This document shows positions 37,265 to 46,798 of a stretch of 64,000 nt of DNA, one piece after another. Under the pieces are notes generated by a model. It saw only the letters and a program-made list of their open reading frames with translations. It did not search any database and had not been told where the DNA came from. Each line of letters opens with the position of its first letter. The first letter of the stretch is position 1. Location of the stretch: assembly GCA_002337005.1 (NCBI GenBank), contig DDFD01000015.1, positions 102,116 through 166,115 on the forward strand, written 5' to 3'. Position numbers and translations under genes: made by a program. The stretch is from Flavobacteriales bacterium UBA1937. GTDB taxonomy: Bacteria; Bacteroidota; Bacteroidia; Flavobacteriales; Weeksellaceae.

Positions 37265-37753
37265 TGGTTTTTATTTTTCATTTCACTAAAAAAGTGAGGA
37301 TGAAACTGTTCTAAGTAAACAGAGACAATATTACATTGATATTATCCACAAAAAAAAAGAATGCTATCCGCATTTCTGTAATTCTGATAAAATTTATTGT
37401 TTTACAAATTAAACATATTGACTATCATACAATTAAACAATAAAACAAAAATCACACAATAGTGATTATAATTCTAAAATATGACAAATAAAGATATATA
37501 TAATGCCAATATATATCTTTGCTTAATAAAAAAATGATAAAATAGCTAGTGAATTTTGAAAAAAAATTGAACCTACAAAAGAGATGAGTTAAGCTTTTTT
37601 AAATCAAAACAAGTAATTATTTTTCTAAAAAATAATTTGTAAACCGTAAAAACTTAAGAAAAATTTATGTCTAAAAACTACTTTACTTATTATTCAGATA
37701 AAGTTAATCATTTCGATATCTATTTTATTTTTTATAAATGAGAAAGCCTAAAG
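37265..37753. other. 490-bp gap, probable promoter of module A
   Basis: No gene is seen. The segment is very AT-rich and lies between the end of the AraC/TPR gene (37754) and the start of module A. It should hold the module A promoter and the 3' end of the AraC/TPR transcript. Confidence 0.5.
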
Positions 37754-39352
37754 CTACATATTATCTTCTTCATTTAACTTTTGAATAAAATAAGCAGGTG
37801 TTACTTCATTTATTTTTTTAAAAGCAACAAAAAAAGCCTGAGGCGATGTGTAGCCGCAAATTTCTGCCAAATAGCTGATTTTATAATCACGGTATTTTGG
37901 CTCATTATACAGCTTATGAACAATATAATTGATCTTCAAATGATTAATATAACTGCTGAAGTTATGAGATTTTTTATTTTTTATAATTTCCGAAAGATAT
38001 TTTGAATTGGTATTCATCTGACCAGAGAGCATCCCGATTGTGAGGTCTTTTTTAAGGAATTCTTCAGAATTTTCAAAAGCTTCTAACTGAGTAATAATTC
38101 TTTCTTCTGTTTCATTTGATATTTCTCCTTTTTTTATAATATTAGCTTGCCTTTTTTGTGCAACAGGTTCTTCTCTCAATTTTTCTAGTATTTGTTTGTA
38201 CTTTCTGTGGAGTCTTTTAATTCTTCTTCTCCATACTATAAATATACATCCTCCAACAATGAGGGCTGAAATACCGATAATTATCCATTGCTTTTTAGAA
38301 CTTTCTTTATGTTCATTATTTGCTTCAGTTACTATTTTTTTCATCATAGTATTTGCATTTGTTCTATCAACATTTGCAAGGCTGTCTTTAAGAAAAGTAT
38401 ATTCGTTCATATAAAGTTTAGACTTTTCTTTTTCTCCTATTTCCATATAAGAGTTTGATAAAAATTCAAATGATTCAACTCTATGGTATGGCTCTCTAAA
38501 GCGTTTTTCCAGTTCTAATGCCTGCTTTGCATATCCTATTGATTTTTCATATTCCTTTTTCTCCATATACAACCAACTTAACTGGTTTAGCATCATAATT
38601 TTATTACGTTGGGGTGTATTATACTTTTTGTCCTGATAAATCCTTTGTCCATTTAAAAGATACTTCTCAGCCAATTCTAAACTTCCTTTAATATTGCTCT
38701 CTTCTAGATAGAATATTCCCAAACGCATTTCAGTAAAAGCTATCTGATCATATTTAAAATCTTTTTTTACTGTACTATTGTCATCACTAACCTGCTTTGC
38801 AAGCTCAATGCTTTTTTTGTAAGTATATAATAATGAATCTCTTAAATTTTTATTTTCAAATCTTTTAAGGTTATAATTTAAGCCTATATTTTGGTAGCAT
38901 AAAGATAAATAATATAGTTTTTTATCCCTGTCTTTAATCATTTTTGCATAACTAATTGCTATCTTTAAATCTTTCAGACTTGCATCATTCAAGCCTAGAT
39001 ATCCTAAAGCCAGAGCATTTCTTCTATATATATTTGAGATATAACCATAGATGTCGTTTTTATCTTTTGCTACTTTTTTTAACTCTATCCCCAATTCAAG
39101 AACTTCTTGATTTCTATTTTGGTCTAAATACAGTCTCATCAAAAGGTCACCGCTTTGCAAAACTCCATTATCGTAGCTTAATTTCTTAGACTCAGATTTT
39201 AACTGAAGTAAGTCTCTCTCTTGCTGCTTCTGATTACCATTAAGATTTTGTACAATTGTCTTTAATCTTTTATCAATGTTAACTTCAGCTGTATTATTTT
39301 GGGCAAAGATTAGATGAAAAGTAAAAAATAAAAAGTAAAAGATTTTTCTCAT
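37754..39352 (-). CDS. Membrane TPR-AraC regulator
   Basis: I place the start at the ATG giving MRKIFYFLFFTFHLIFAQ, a signal peptide, since the longer frame begins with unlikely residues. The 532-residue protein has a periplasmic TPR region (about 30-340), a transmembrane helix (WIIIGISALIVGGCIFIVW near 355) and a C-terminal AraC domain (LKINYIVHKLYNEPKYRDYKISYLAEICGYTSPQAFFVAFKK split across the end). It senses outside conditions and controls transcription directly. It lies upstream of surface module A on the same strand and probably regulates it. Confidence 0.8.
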   Translation of the reverse strand: MRKIFYFLFFTFHLIFAQNNTAEVNIDKRLKTIVQNLNGNQKQQERDLLQLKSESKKLSYDNGVLQSGDLLMRLYLDQNRNQEVLELGIELKKVAKDKNDIYGYISNIYRRNALALGYLGLNDASLKDLKIAISYAKMIKDRDKKLYYLSLCYQNIGLNYNLKRFENKNLRDSLLYTYKKSIELAKQVSDDNSTVKKDFKYDQIAFTEMRLGIFYLEESNIKGSLELAEKYLLNGQRIYQDKKYNTPQRNKIMMLNQLSWLYMEKKEYEKSIGYAKQALELEKRFREPYHRVESFEFLSNSYMEIGEKEKSKLYMNEYTFLKDSLANVDRTNANTMMKKIVTEANNEHKESSKKQWIIIGISALIVGGCIFIVWRRRIKRLHRKYKQILEKLREEPVAQKRQANIIKKGEISNETEERIITQLEAFENSEEFLKKDLTIGMLSGQMNTNSKYLSEIIKNKKSHNFSSYINHLKINYIVHKLYNEPKYRDYKISYLAEICGYTSPQAFFVAFKKINEVTPAYFIQKLNEEDNM

Positions 39353-39730
39353 AAATAGAAATTTATAAATAATACGAAGTAAATTAAGAGGACTATACTT
39401 GATACCAAAAATATATAAATTGATATTGATTAATTTGTAATAGTTACGACTTAGTCTGATATAAGGCAAATTTTCACTATAATTGTGTTGGATTTTCTGA
39501 AACATAATTTGTTGAAATAATTTTTCCAAAATTAGGAAAAAAATCCCCCACTGCCCAGATTCCAGTCAGTTAGATTATTTTTGTTGGGTTTCTCCTCAGC
39601 TTTGCCTGCTCCCTCTTCATCTGACAGAGGCAAAGATACAACATTTTGATAATGAGTATTCTTGCAAAAGATCTTCGGATGAAAACCGAATTTGATTATA
39701 TGATGGATAAAATATTGAATCCCAAAAAAC

Positions 39731-39766
39731 AAAAAAGAGAACTGAGTGAATCGGTTCTCCTTTTTT
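39731..39766. terminator. Bidirectional hairpin terminator
   Basis: AAAAAAGAGAAC pairs with GTTCTC followed by a T run (stem GAGAAC/GTTCTC with poly-A/poly-T flanks), so it can end transcripts on either strand. Confidence 0.5.
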
Positions 39767-39909
39767 AATTAATTTATGTAAACATATATAATTACCAAAA
39801 AAATTATGGAATTGAAAAGCAGTTGTAAAAAAAAAGTGAAATGGTTAAATTTAAAATATTAGAGTTCAATCTGGATAAGCACCCCAAAATGTTAGAATTG
39901 TAAACTTTA

Positions 39910-39947
39910 ACAAAAAAATAAACCTCGCTTAAAGAGCTTAAACGGGG
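39910..39947 (-). terminator. Rho-independent terminator after AraC gene
   Basis: On the minus strand CCCCGTTTAA pairs with TTAAGCGAGG (one mismatch) and is followed by TTTATTTTTTTG. It ends the AraC/SDR unit that stops at 40024. Confidence 0.65.
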
Positions 39948-40023
39948 TCTCATTTTTATGATTTTTAGATTGCTGTGAAAAACTGAGGGTTATGCCATAG
40001 CAACCGCTTTTAGTTATTCGCCC

Positions 40024-40836
40024 TTATCTTGCTTGTTTTAGTTCGGTTGGTGTAACTCCAAAATGTTTTTTGAAGGCGAATGAAAAATGCGATAAATTTT
40101 CAAATCCTGTTTCTAAATACACTTCAACAGGTCTTTTGTTTTTTTCGGTCAGTTGATAATGTGCCAATTCCAAGCGTTTTTTTGTTAGCCAACGTTGTGG
40201 TGTTATGTTATAAATTTTATGAAAATCTCGTTTGAAAGTTGTCAGGCTACGACCAGTTAAGTATCCGAATTTTTCCAAAGGCATATTGAACATAAAGTTC
40301 TTTTCCATAAAACTTGAAAGGTCAATTTTATGCGGTTCTTCAAAGTTGGCTAAAATGTTGTCAATATCTTTGTCAATCATTCGCAAAATACTGATTGCTT
40401 CTGTAATTTTTAGTGAAGCGATATTTTCGGGAAATTTTTCCTGTATGTCAAAATAGGGTATCAGCGAAGCAAGGCAACTTTCTAACAATGGATGTTTGTC
40501 AAAACTTCGGATTTTTTGCAGTACGGAAATTTCTGGTTTCGCGTTTAAGTTGGTATAAAATTCTCGTAGCCTTTCAATGGTAAGATGCATTACAACTGAC
40601 TTATGCGGTTGTCCGTCTTTTGGATAATTGATGATTGTCGCTAACTGATTTCTTGGAATGAGAAAAATATCGCCTGCCTTAAACAAATAATTTTGGTTTG
40701 CCTGAATTATTTTTGTTTCGCCCGAAATGAACCACACAAGCATATGGTGGTCAAATACGACTTCCGTTTTAAACAACTTATCTTCGTAACAAGAAAGTTT
40801 GATATCGTCTGTTATGTATTTTAGTTGGAACTCCAT
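40024..40836 (-). CDS. AraC family transcriptional regulator
   Basis: The 270-residue protein has an N-terminal cupin-like domain (about 10-110; MLVWFISGETKIIQANQNYLF and FLIPRNQLATI) and a C-terminal AraC domain; the second HTH is PVEVYLETGFENLSHFSFAFKKHFGVTPTE. It follows the SDR gene by about 30 bp on the same strand, so the pair is one unit: probably an inducible reductase and its activator. Confidence 0.9.
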   Translation of the reverse strand: MEFQLKYITDDIKLSCYEDKLFKTEVVFDHHMLVWFISGETKIIQANQNYLFKAGDIFLIPRNQLATIINYPKDGQPHKSVVMHLTIERLREFYTNLNAKPEISVLQKIRSFDKHPLLESCLASLIPYFDIQEKFPENIASLKITEAISILRMIDKDIDNILANFEEPHKIDLSSFMEKNFMFNMPLEKFGYLTGRSLTTFKRDFHKIYNITPQRWLTKKRLELAHYQLTEKNKRPVEVYLETGFENLSHFSFAFKKHFGVTPTELKQAR

Positions 40837-40866
40837 ATCGCTTGTATCGTTACAAATTTACAATTA

Positions 40867-41862
40867 TCAATTAATTTGAAATGTTATGCCTGTCAATTTT
40901 TCGCTTAATTGCCACAAGTTTCTTGAGTTGGTTTCGTCTAACGAATACGGTTTTACACCTGCGGAAACACCTTGTGTAAAAGACAATTCGGCAACATCGG
41001 TGTCTTCACAATACACGCCGCCAATATTGGTTAATAACGGACTTGTTGCACACCAAATTGTGGTAGATGCCCCTTGCGGAATTGTTTTTAATGAAGCAGC
41101 AACTTCTGGCAACATATTTCCTTTTTCATCACAAAATCCCATTTTTACAAATAATTCTAATGGTGCTTCTCTTCCTAATTCTGTTCCGGCAATAGAACCT
41201 GGATGTATCGAATATACTCTTACACCAAATTGTTTTGCGCGATTATCTAATTCAAGTGAAAATAAATTGACAGCCGTTTTTGATTGCCCATAAGCTTGCA
41301 AGGTTTCGTATTCCCGATGTTCAAAATTCGGGTCGTCAAAATTAAATGAGGCAAATTGATGTCCTTGAGAAGAAACATTTACAATTCTAGCTCCGTTGGC
41401 TTTTTTTAATGCTGTCCATAATTTGGCTGTAAGTTGAAATTGTGCTAAATAATTAACGGCTAATTGTGATTCAATTCCACGATTGTCCTTGCGTAGTGGG
41501 ACCCACATAATTCCTGCATTATTGATAAGCAAATGCAAAGGTCTGTCTGAAGCCAAAAACTCTTCAGCAAATGTATCAATGAAAGTTGGATTCATTAAAT
41601 CCATTTCTTCGATTTCTACATTTTTTATTCCTTGTAGATTTTTCTTTGCTTTTTCAATATCTCTTGCTGGAACAATGACTGTTGCACCTGCGTTGGCAAG
41701 TGTTTTCACAGTTTCCAATCCGATACCTGTGTTTCCGCCTGTTACAATGGCGATTTTTCCTGTAAGATCAATACCTTTAATAACTTCTGTTGAAGTTGAT
41801 TTTGCGTTGAAGCCCGAACCAATTGGTTTCTGTAATGCTCCGTTGTAATTTGTTTGTCCCAT
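40867..41862 (-). CDS. SDR family NAD(P)-dependent oxidoreductase
   Basis: I use the ATG giving MGQTNYNGALQKPIGSG, the usual start in homologues, rather than one 8 codons upstream. The 331-residue protein has TGGNTGIG as nucleotide-binding motif, NNAG, a Ser in NVSSQGH and YGQSK supplying the catalytic Tyr and Lys. It resembles retinol-dehydrogenase/WW-domain-oxidoreductase-like SDRs. Its partner is the AraC gene that follows. The substrate is unknown. Confidence 0.85.
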   Translation of the reverse strand: MGQTNYNGALQKPIGSGFNAKSTSTEVIKGIDLTGKIAIVTGGNTGIGLETVKTLANAGATVIVPARDIEKAKKNLQGIKNVEIEEMDLMNPTFIDTFAEEFLASDRPLHLLINNAGIMWVPLRKDNRGIESQLAVNYLAQFQLTAKLWTALKKANGARIVNVSSQGHQFASFNFDDPNFEHREYETLQAYGQSKTAVNLFSLELDNRAKQFGVRVYSIHPGSIAGTELGREAPLELFVKMGFCDEKGNMLPEVAASLKTIPQGASTTIWCATSPLLTNIGGVYCEDTDVAELSFTQGVSAGVKPYSLDETNSRNLWQLSEKLTGITFQIN

Positions 41863-42209
41863 TTTTAAATTATTTTGTTGGAACAAAGGTAGATTGAATG
41901 CCTTTTGGATGCTTTGTTCAAACGTCCAAATATACTTTGTTTAAAAGGTCAAGTTTTTTTGTATGATAAGTAGAATTATTTTTTTACTTAGTCCATCAGT
42001 TGATTTCTCACAATCGTTGTAGTATGACGGCTAACGTTCCGACACACTGACAAAATTTTGCTTCGCGTATCGAGCAGATGAGATCCGCTGGAATAATAGG
42101 ATGAAATCAAGAAAAAAATAATATGAAAACAGCGACGTGTAAATATTAAAAAATCTTTCTATTATACATTTAACTCCGCCATTTTGCAAAACCCTTATTA
42201 ATTGCTTTT
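41863..42209. other. 350-bp gap upstream of SDR gene, no gene
   Basis: It contains the short word ACGGCTAACGTTCC near 42024, which recalls the GCTAACG words of the hairpin at 17336, but no inverted partner. It probably holds the SDR promoter and the downstream end of the aminopeptidase gene. Confidence 0.45.
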
Positions 42210-42974
42210 TTAGTCTAAAATTCCGTTTGCTTCAGTTAGTATTATAGGTTTTCCTTCTGTTACGACAATAGTATGTTCGTGTTGAGCCATATAACCACCT
42301 TTGTTACCAACCATTGTCCAACCATCATTTAATTCTGTTGAGTAAGTTGAAGTTGTAGAAATAAAAGTTTCAATAGCAACAACAGAGTTTTTCTTAAATC
42401 GTCTTTGGTCAAAACGGTTTTTGTAATTCATAATTTCATCAGGTTGTTCGTGCAGGCTTCTTCCGATTCCGTGTCCGCCAAGATTTTTTATAACCTTGAA
42501 ACCTCGTTTTTTTGCTTCGGTTTCCATTATGTAACCAATGTCTGCTATTTTTACTCCGCCTTTTATGTTGTTAAGTGCTTTCTGCAAAATTTCTTTTGAA
42601 GCATCTACTAATTTTTGATGTTGGTTAATGTCTTTTCCAATAACAAATGATGCTCCGTTGTCCGCCCAAAATCCATCTAATTCGGCAGAAACATCAATAT
42701 TTATTAAGTCACCTTCTTTTAAAATTCTCTTTTCAGAGGGAATGCCGTGACAAAATTCGTTGTCTACGCTTATGCAGTTCCAACCTGGAAATCCGTAAAT
42801 TAAATGAGGTGCAGATTTTGCTCCAAAATCTGATAAAATTTTCGCACCATATTCATCCAATTCTTTTGTCGTCATTCCAGCCTGAGCGTATTTTATCATT
42901 TCTCTTAATGAATATGCAACCGCTTTACTTGCTTTTTGCATTCCTATTAATTCTGATTCATTTGATATAGACAT
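42210..42974 (-). CDS. map: Type I methionine aminopeptidase
   Basis: The 254-residue protein is a full-length type I methionyl aminopeptidase, which removes the N-terminal Met from new proteins using a dimetal centre. All five ligand positions are visible: Asp in NIDVSAELDG, Asp in FWADNGAS, His in GHGIGRS, Glu in AIETFIS and Glu in AQHEHTIVV. It stands alone. Since a housekeeping copy is expected elsewhere, this is probably a second, island-borne paralogue, perhaps giving resistance to a Met-AP inhibitor; that is inference. Confidence 0.9.
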   Translation of the reverse strand: MSISNESELIGMQKASKAVAYSLREMIKYAQAGMTTKELDEYGAKILSDFGAKSAPHLIYGFPGWNCISVDNEFCHGIPSEKRILKEGDLINIDVSAELDGFWADNGASFVIGKDINQHQKLVDASKEILQKALNNIKGGVKIADIGYIMETEAKKRGFKVIKNLGGHGIGRSLHEQPDEIMNYKNRFDQRRFKKNSVVAIETFISTTSTYSTELNDGWTMVGNKGGYMAQHEHTIVVTEGKPIILTEANGILD

Positions 42975-43253
42975 AATTTTCTTTTTTGACGGATTGTTGT
43001 TTTACACTTTCCTGTAACGGAAAAAGTATTGGCGAAGTGCGAATAAAAATAAGCTTTAATTCACAAAGCATATGCTTTTTTGATGCCGTGAAATTACAAA
43101 AAGAAAGCGGAATTGAAAAGCAGTTGCGACAAAGCGGTGAAATAATACATTAATTAACATCGCTTTGCTTCATTTTAGTTACAACAACAGTCGTTTTGGC
43201 TACATTTATTCTTTGATATTCTTGCAATTTTGTAACATTAAAACAATAGAAAT

Positions 43254-44147
43254 ATGAATATCATTTTAACAGGCTCATTAGGCAACATTAGTAAACCGCT
43301 TGCAACGGAATTGATTGAAAAAGGACATTCGGTAACTATTATTAGCAGTAATGCTGATAAGCAAAAGGATATTGAAAAATTGGGAGCAAAAGCTGCCATT
43401 GGAACAATAGAAGATGTTACTTTCCTGATAAAAACATTTAAAAATGCCGACGCTGTTTATTGTATGGAAACATTTGGTTTTTTCAATCCCAATTTTGATT
43501 ATATGCAATATGTCAACCAAGTTGTTCATAACTACAAACAAGCCATTGAACAATCTGGTATAAAAAAAGTCATTCATTTAAGCAGTATTGGAGCGCATAC
43601 TTCCGAAGGTGTGGGCATATTACAATTTCACCATTTGGCAGAAAGCATTCTTAATCAGCTTTCCGAAGATATTATAATTAAATTCATTCGTCCAGTTGGT
43701 TTTTATGTAAATTTATTAGGGCAAATATCCACCATTAAAACACAGGGAGTTATTATATCTAATCTCGGAAGTAACAGTAAAGAACCTTGGGTCTCGCCTT
43801 TGGATATTGCAGAGGTAATTGCAGAAGAATTTGACAGTTCGTTTGACAAACGCAAAATACGCTATGTAGCAAGTGATGAAGTTTCTGGAAATGAGATTGC
43901 AAGAGTATTAGGGGAAGCCATCGGAAAACCTGATTTAAAATGGATAACCGTAAAAGACGAAGAGTATCTGAATGGGTTACTAAATTTTGGAATGAATGAA
44001 CAAATTGCAATAGATTATGTAGCAATGCAATCGGCACAGCGTGACGGAAGTATTTATAAGGATTTTAATCTGCATAAGCCTGTTTTAGGAAAAGTGAAGT
44101 TGACTGATTTTGCAAAAACCTTTGCCTCAGTTTACAAACAACATTAA
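43254..44147 (+). CDS. NmrA-like NAD(P)-binding oxidoreductase
   Basis: The 297-residue protein has the atypical SDR dinucleotide motif TGSLGNISKPLATEL at the N-terminus, as in NmrA/quinone oxidoreductase-like proteins, and KKVIHLSSIGAH for the substrate-side strand. There is no complete Tyr-x3-Lys pair, so it may be a sensor or a quinone reductase. It is followed within 14 bp by an AraC gene on the same strand. Confidence 0.85.
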   Translation: MNIILTGSLGNISKPLATELIEKGHSVTIISSNADKQKDIEKLGAKAAIGTIEDVTFLIKTFKNADAVYCMETFGFFNPNFDYMQYVNQVVHNYKQAIEQSGIKKVIHLSSIGAHTSEGVGILQFHHLAESILNQLSEDIIIKFIRPVGFYVNLLGQISTIKTQGVIISNLGSNSKEPWVSPLDIAEVIAEEFDSSFDKRKIRYVASDEVSGNEIARVLGEAIGKPDLKWITVKDEEYLNGLLNFGMNEQIAIDYVAMQSAQRDGSIYKDFNLHKPVLGKVKLTDFAKTFASVYKQH

Positions 44148-44160
44148 GTATCTTTGCATA

Positions 44161-45081
44161 GTGGGAAACATAAAAACTCATAGAATTAAAACCATTAGCG
44201 AATTTCATAGGTTTAGAAATCTGCCAAAGCCTGGACACCCCTTAATTAGTGTAATAGATTATGCAGATATTAAACATACAGCCGAGAACAATTCACTGAG
44301 TTGGATATTGGACTTTTATTCTATTTCACTCAAAAGAACATCCAATGCAAAATTTAAATATGGACATCAAGAATGTGACTTTGATGAAGGTTTTATGTTT
44401 TTTATGTCGCCACAGCAGGTTTTTAGTGTAATAATAGATAAGCATCATCCTCCAATAAATTCGGGTTGGCTTTTGCTCATACATCCAGATTTATTTTGGA
44501 GTACATCACTTGCTAAAAATATTAAACAATATGATTTTTTTGATTACTCTGTAAACGAAGCATTGTTTCTTTCTGATAAAGAGGAAAATACACTCAATGG
44601 AATCATAGAAAATATTCAGCAAGAATGTCATACCAACATTGATAAATTCAGTAAGCAAATTATTATTACGCATATAGAAAACCTATTGAGTTATTCTGAA
44701 CGTTTTTATAATCGTCAGTTTATAACAAGAGAAAAAGTTAATCATCAGATTTTGGAACACTTAGAAAAATTATTAACAGATTATTTCGAAAATGATGATT
44801 TAATTTCAAAAGGTTTACCTACTGTTCAATACGTTGCAGAAAATTTGAATGTTTCTTCAAGCTATTTAGGAAATTTGCTTAGAACATTAACTGGACAAAA
44901 CACTCAGCAGCACATTCACAACAAACTGATAGAAAAAGCTAAGGAGAAATTGTCAACATCAAACCTATCAGTTAGTGAAATTGCTTATGAATTAGGTTTT
45001 GAACATCCTCAATCATTTAGTAAGCTATTTAAGAGTAAAACAAATTTAACACCTTTGGAGTTTAGGGCTTCATTCAATTAA
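44161..45081 (+). CDS. AraC family transcriptional regulator
   Basis: I favour a GTG start at 44161, which gives VGNIKTHRIKTISEF, the usual beginning of this group. The alternative ATG at 44110 would overlap the previous gene by 38 bp. A TATCTTTG box (44149-44156) lies just before the GTG. The product (306 residues) has a cupin-type N-terminus and an AraC C-terminus, with the second HTH in LSVSEIAYELGFEHPQSFSKLFKSKTNLTPLEF. It probably controls the NmrA-like gene upstream. Confidence 0.85.
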   Translation: MGNIKTHRIKTISEFHRFRNLPKPGHPLISVIDYADIKHTAENNSLSWILDFYSISLKRTSNAKFKYGHQECDFDEGFMFFMSPQQVFSVIIDKHHPPINSGWLLLIHPDLFWSTSLAKNIKQYDFFDYSVNEALFLSDKEENTLNGIIENIQQECHTNIDKFSKQIIITHIENLLSYSERFYNRQFITREKVNHQILEHLEKLLTDYFENDDLISKGLPTVQYVAENLNVSSSYLGNLLRTLTGQNTQQHIHNKLIEKAKEKLSTSNLSVSEIAYELGFEHPQSFSKLFKSKTNLTPLEFRASFN

Positions 45082-45297
45082 TTATATAACAAAATTAAAT
45101 ATTTCCTTCTATTAGCTCTGAACAATATAAAAATATTATAGGAAATGTATCGTATTGCAAAGCTTTAATAGAAAAAATAAATGTGATTTCAATCACACCC
45201 AAATTTCAAAAAATTGTAAGAGTTTTGCATTAATCACTATGTAATGTCGAGCAACGAGAAATCGTAAAATTAAATTTATTAAAATAGTCCTAGATAA

Positions 45298-45352
45298 AAA
45301 TGCCCAAAAGTCTAACTCCGTTTTTCATTTATATTTTCAGAACGAGGGCATT
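45298..45352 (-). terminator. Terminator after surface module B
   Basis: TGCCC/GGGCA outer and CGTT/AACG inner pairs form a stem that ends in GGGCATTTTT on the minus strand. It lies directly after the last module B gene (stop at 45363). Confidence 0.55.
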
Positions 45353-45362
45353 ATTTAAATTA

Positions 45363-45650
45363 TTAGAATAATTTTATGATTTTGTATTCGGGTATTTCAC
45401 CTTGGAAGTAAAAAACATTTCTTAATCCTATCCAAAGAAAGCATTCTGTAATGGCAATGTCCGCTACTTTTCCTTTTTCTATAAAAAATACAATTTCGTC
45501 TCTAAAGAAGATTTTATACGGCTTGGTATATATTAAAGTATCATCAAAATATTCTTCTAAAGGATTGCCTAGTTCTTTTATCACGTGCAAATCTGTTTTT
45601 CCCAGATATTTATCCAAATAACTCTTTAGTTTTTGTATTTTTTTGTTCAT
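45363..45650 (-). CDS. Small conserved cytoplasmic protein, last gene of module B
   Basis: This 95-residue protein is a paralogue of the 103-residue one at 26985-27296 (shared pattern DEIxFxxxxxxVxDIxITExxxxIxLRNxFYxxxxIPExKI). It has no signal peptide or membrane helix, unlike the secreted neighbours. The position at the 3' end of two surface-protein modules suggests the protein belongs functionally with them. I do not recognise a family. Confidence 0.6.
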   Translation of the reverse strand: MNKKIQKLKSYLDKYLGKTDLHVIKELGNPLEEYFDDTLIYTKPYKIFFRDEIVFFIEKGKVADIAITECFLWIGLRNVFYFQGEIPEYKIIKLF

Positions 45651-45804
45651 TTTATAAATAATAATTTGGAATGATTTGCTAGATAAATTAAGCTACAATA
45701 GTGGGATATAAAACTATATACTGAACCTTTGTTTATATCCCACGTTATGTAATCCACTACGGATAGAATTCATCACTTGTGTTTTTAGAAGTAAATAGTG
45801 GTGA

Positions 45805-46794
45805 TTACATCTTTGTAACTATAAAATAATAACTAAAATTAGCACCTGCAGGAACATTAAATAAACATTCATTATGTGTAAACTGATTGGTTTCTCCACT
45901 TACATATTGAAAAAACAAAGCTACTTTTTGGTTGACCTCTGTAGTTTGAAAAGCTACATTAAGTATTTGTGGGTTTGCAAAACCATATGATCCATTATAA
46001 GTACTTCCATCATCTATTCTCATTGCCTGCAACTGCCCCCGAAATATAGTATCTGTAGTATAGGAAGTCCCAGTTCCTGTGGCGGAAGTAAATAGGGTAT
46101 TTACCTGAATTTGTCCGTTTAATGTATAATTCTGTGTATTATTATATCTATTGCACCTTGCCGTTCCATAGAATTCAAATAGATATACTCCTGGCTCAGG
46201 AATGATAATATAATTTACATTATTTACAGTTTGTCCATTCACTGTTGCGGTGACATCAGCTCCAAATGTCATTCCAATAGAATTTCCTTTAAGTCCCGAA
46301 TCATTCACTATAGGCAGATTAATATATTCATTAGTATCATAAAGTGAAAAACCGCCACTATTATTAGTAAAATTGTATGTAGATGGATAAGCATTTCCAT
46401 TTTGGTAATACAAATATTTTACTGTTGTTGCTATGCCTACTCCGTTTCCTTCTAGTGTAACTCCCAAAGGATTAAATGGAGGGGTAAAACTCGGAGCCAC
46501 AAGTACAGGAAGATTGTCGTGTCTGATGTTCTTTATTCCTGCAGAATTAATATGAAGCAATGTGGATGGAGCGGTTGAACCTATATTTATTCCTACATTT
46601 CCTTGATTTGTAACTTTCATAAGCTCAATTGCTGATGAATTGTTAATTTCGAGCGCCTTGGTAGCGTCTGTATTTCCTTTGGAAACAATATCTAGCATTG
46701 CTGAAGGAGTGTCCGTATTAATCCCTACTCTATCATTTTGTGCAGACGTTAATATGAAAGATAGTAATAATAATATTGAAATTAATTTTTTCAT
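45805..46794 (-). CDS. Secreted surface protein of module B
   Basis: The 329-residue product has a signal peptide ending near TSAQ (residue 19), then VGINTDTPSAMLDIVSKGNTD and GNVGINIGSTAPSTLLHI, two turns of a tail-fibre-like motif common in flavobacterial cell-surface proteins. The C-terminal half is beta-rich with aromatic residues and ends KNECLF-like, without a T9SS signature I can see. It follows the 309-residue paralogous protein by 4 bp. Confidence 0.7.
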   Translation of the reverse strand: MKKLISILLLLSFILTSAQNDRVGINTDTPSAMLDIVSKGNTDATKALEINNSSAIELMKVTNQGNVGINIGSTAPSTLLHINSAGIKNIRHDNLPVLVAPSFTPPFNPLGVTLEGNGVGIATTVKYLYYQNGNAYPSTYNFTNNSGGFSLYDTNEYINLPIVNDSGLKGNSIGMTFGADVTATVNGQTVNNVNYIIIPEPGVYLFEFYGTARCNRYNNTQNYTLNGQIQVNTLFTSATGTGTSYTTDTIFRGQLQAMRIDDGSTYNGSYGFANPQILNVAFQTTEVNQKVALFFQYVSGETNQFTHNECLFNVPAGANFSYYFIVTKM

Positions 46795-46798
46795 CTTT

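Larger units (their letters stand above)
39353..40023. other. 670-bp gap with two hairpin terminators, no gene
   Basis: The gap holds a hairpin at 39731-39766 and a terminator at 39910-39947. A 66-codon minus-strand frame (39532-39732) lacks a signal, motif or coding character and is not called. A short upstream stretch may hold the promoter of the TPR-AraC gene. Confidence 0.55.

Noticed and set aside
39532..39732. 66-codon minus-strand open frame
   Set aside because: It spans a hairpin and an intergenic region with low-complexity sequence, and has no similarity I recognise.
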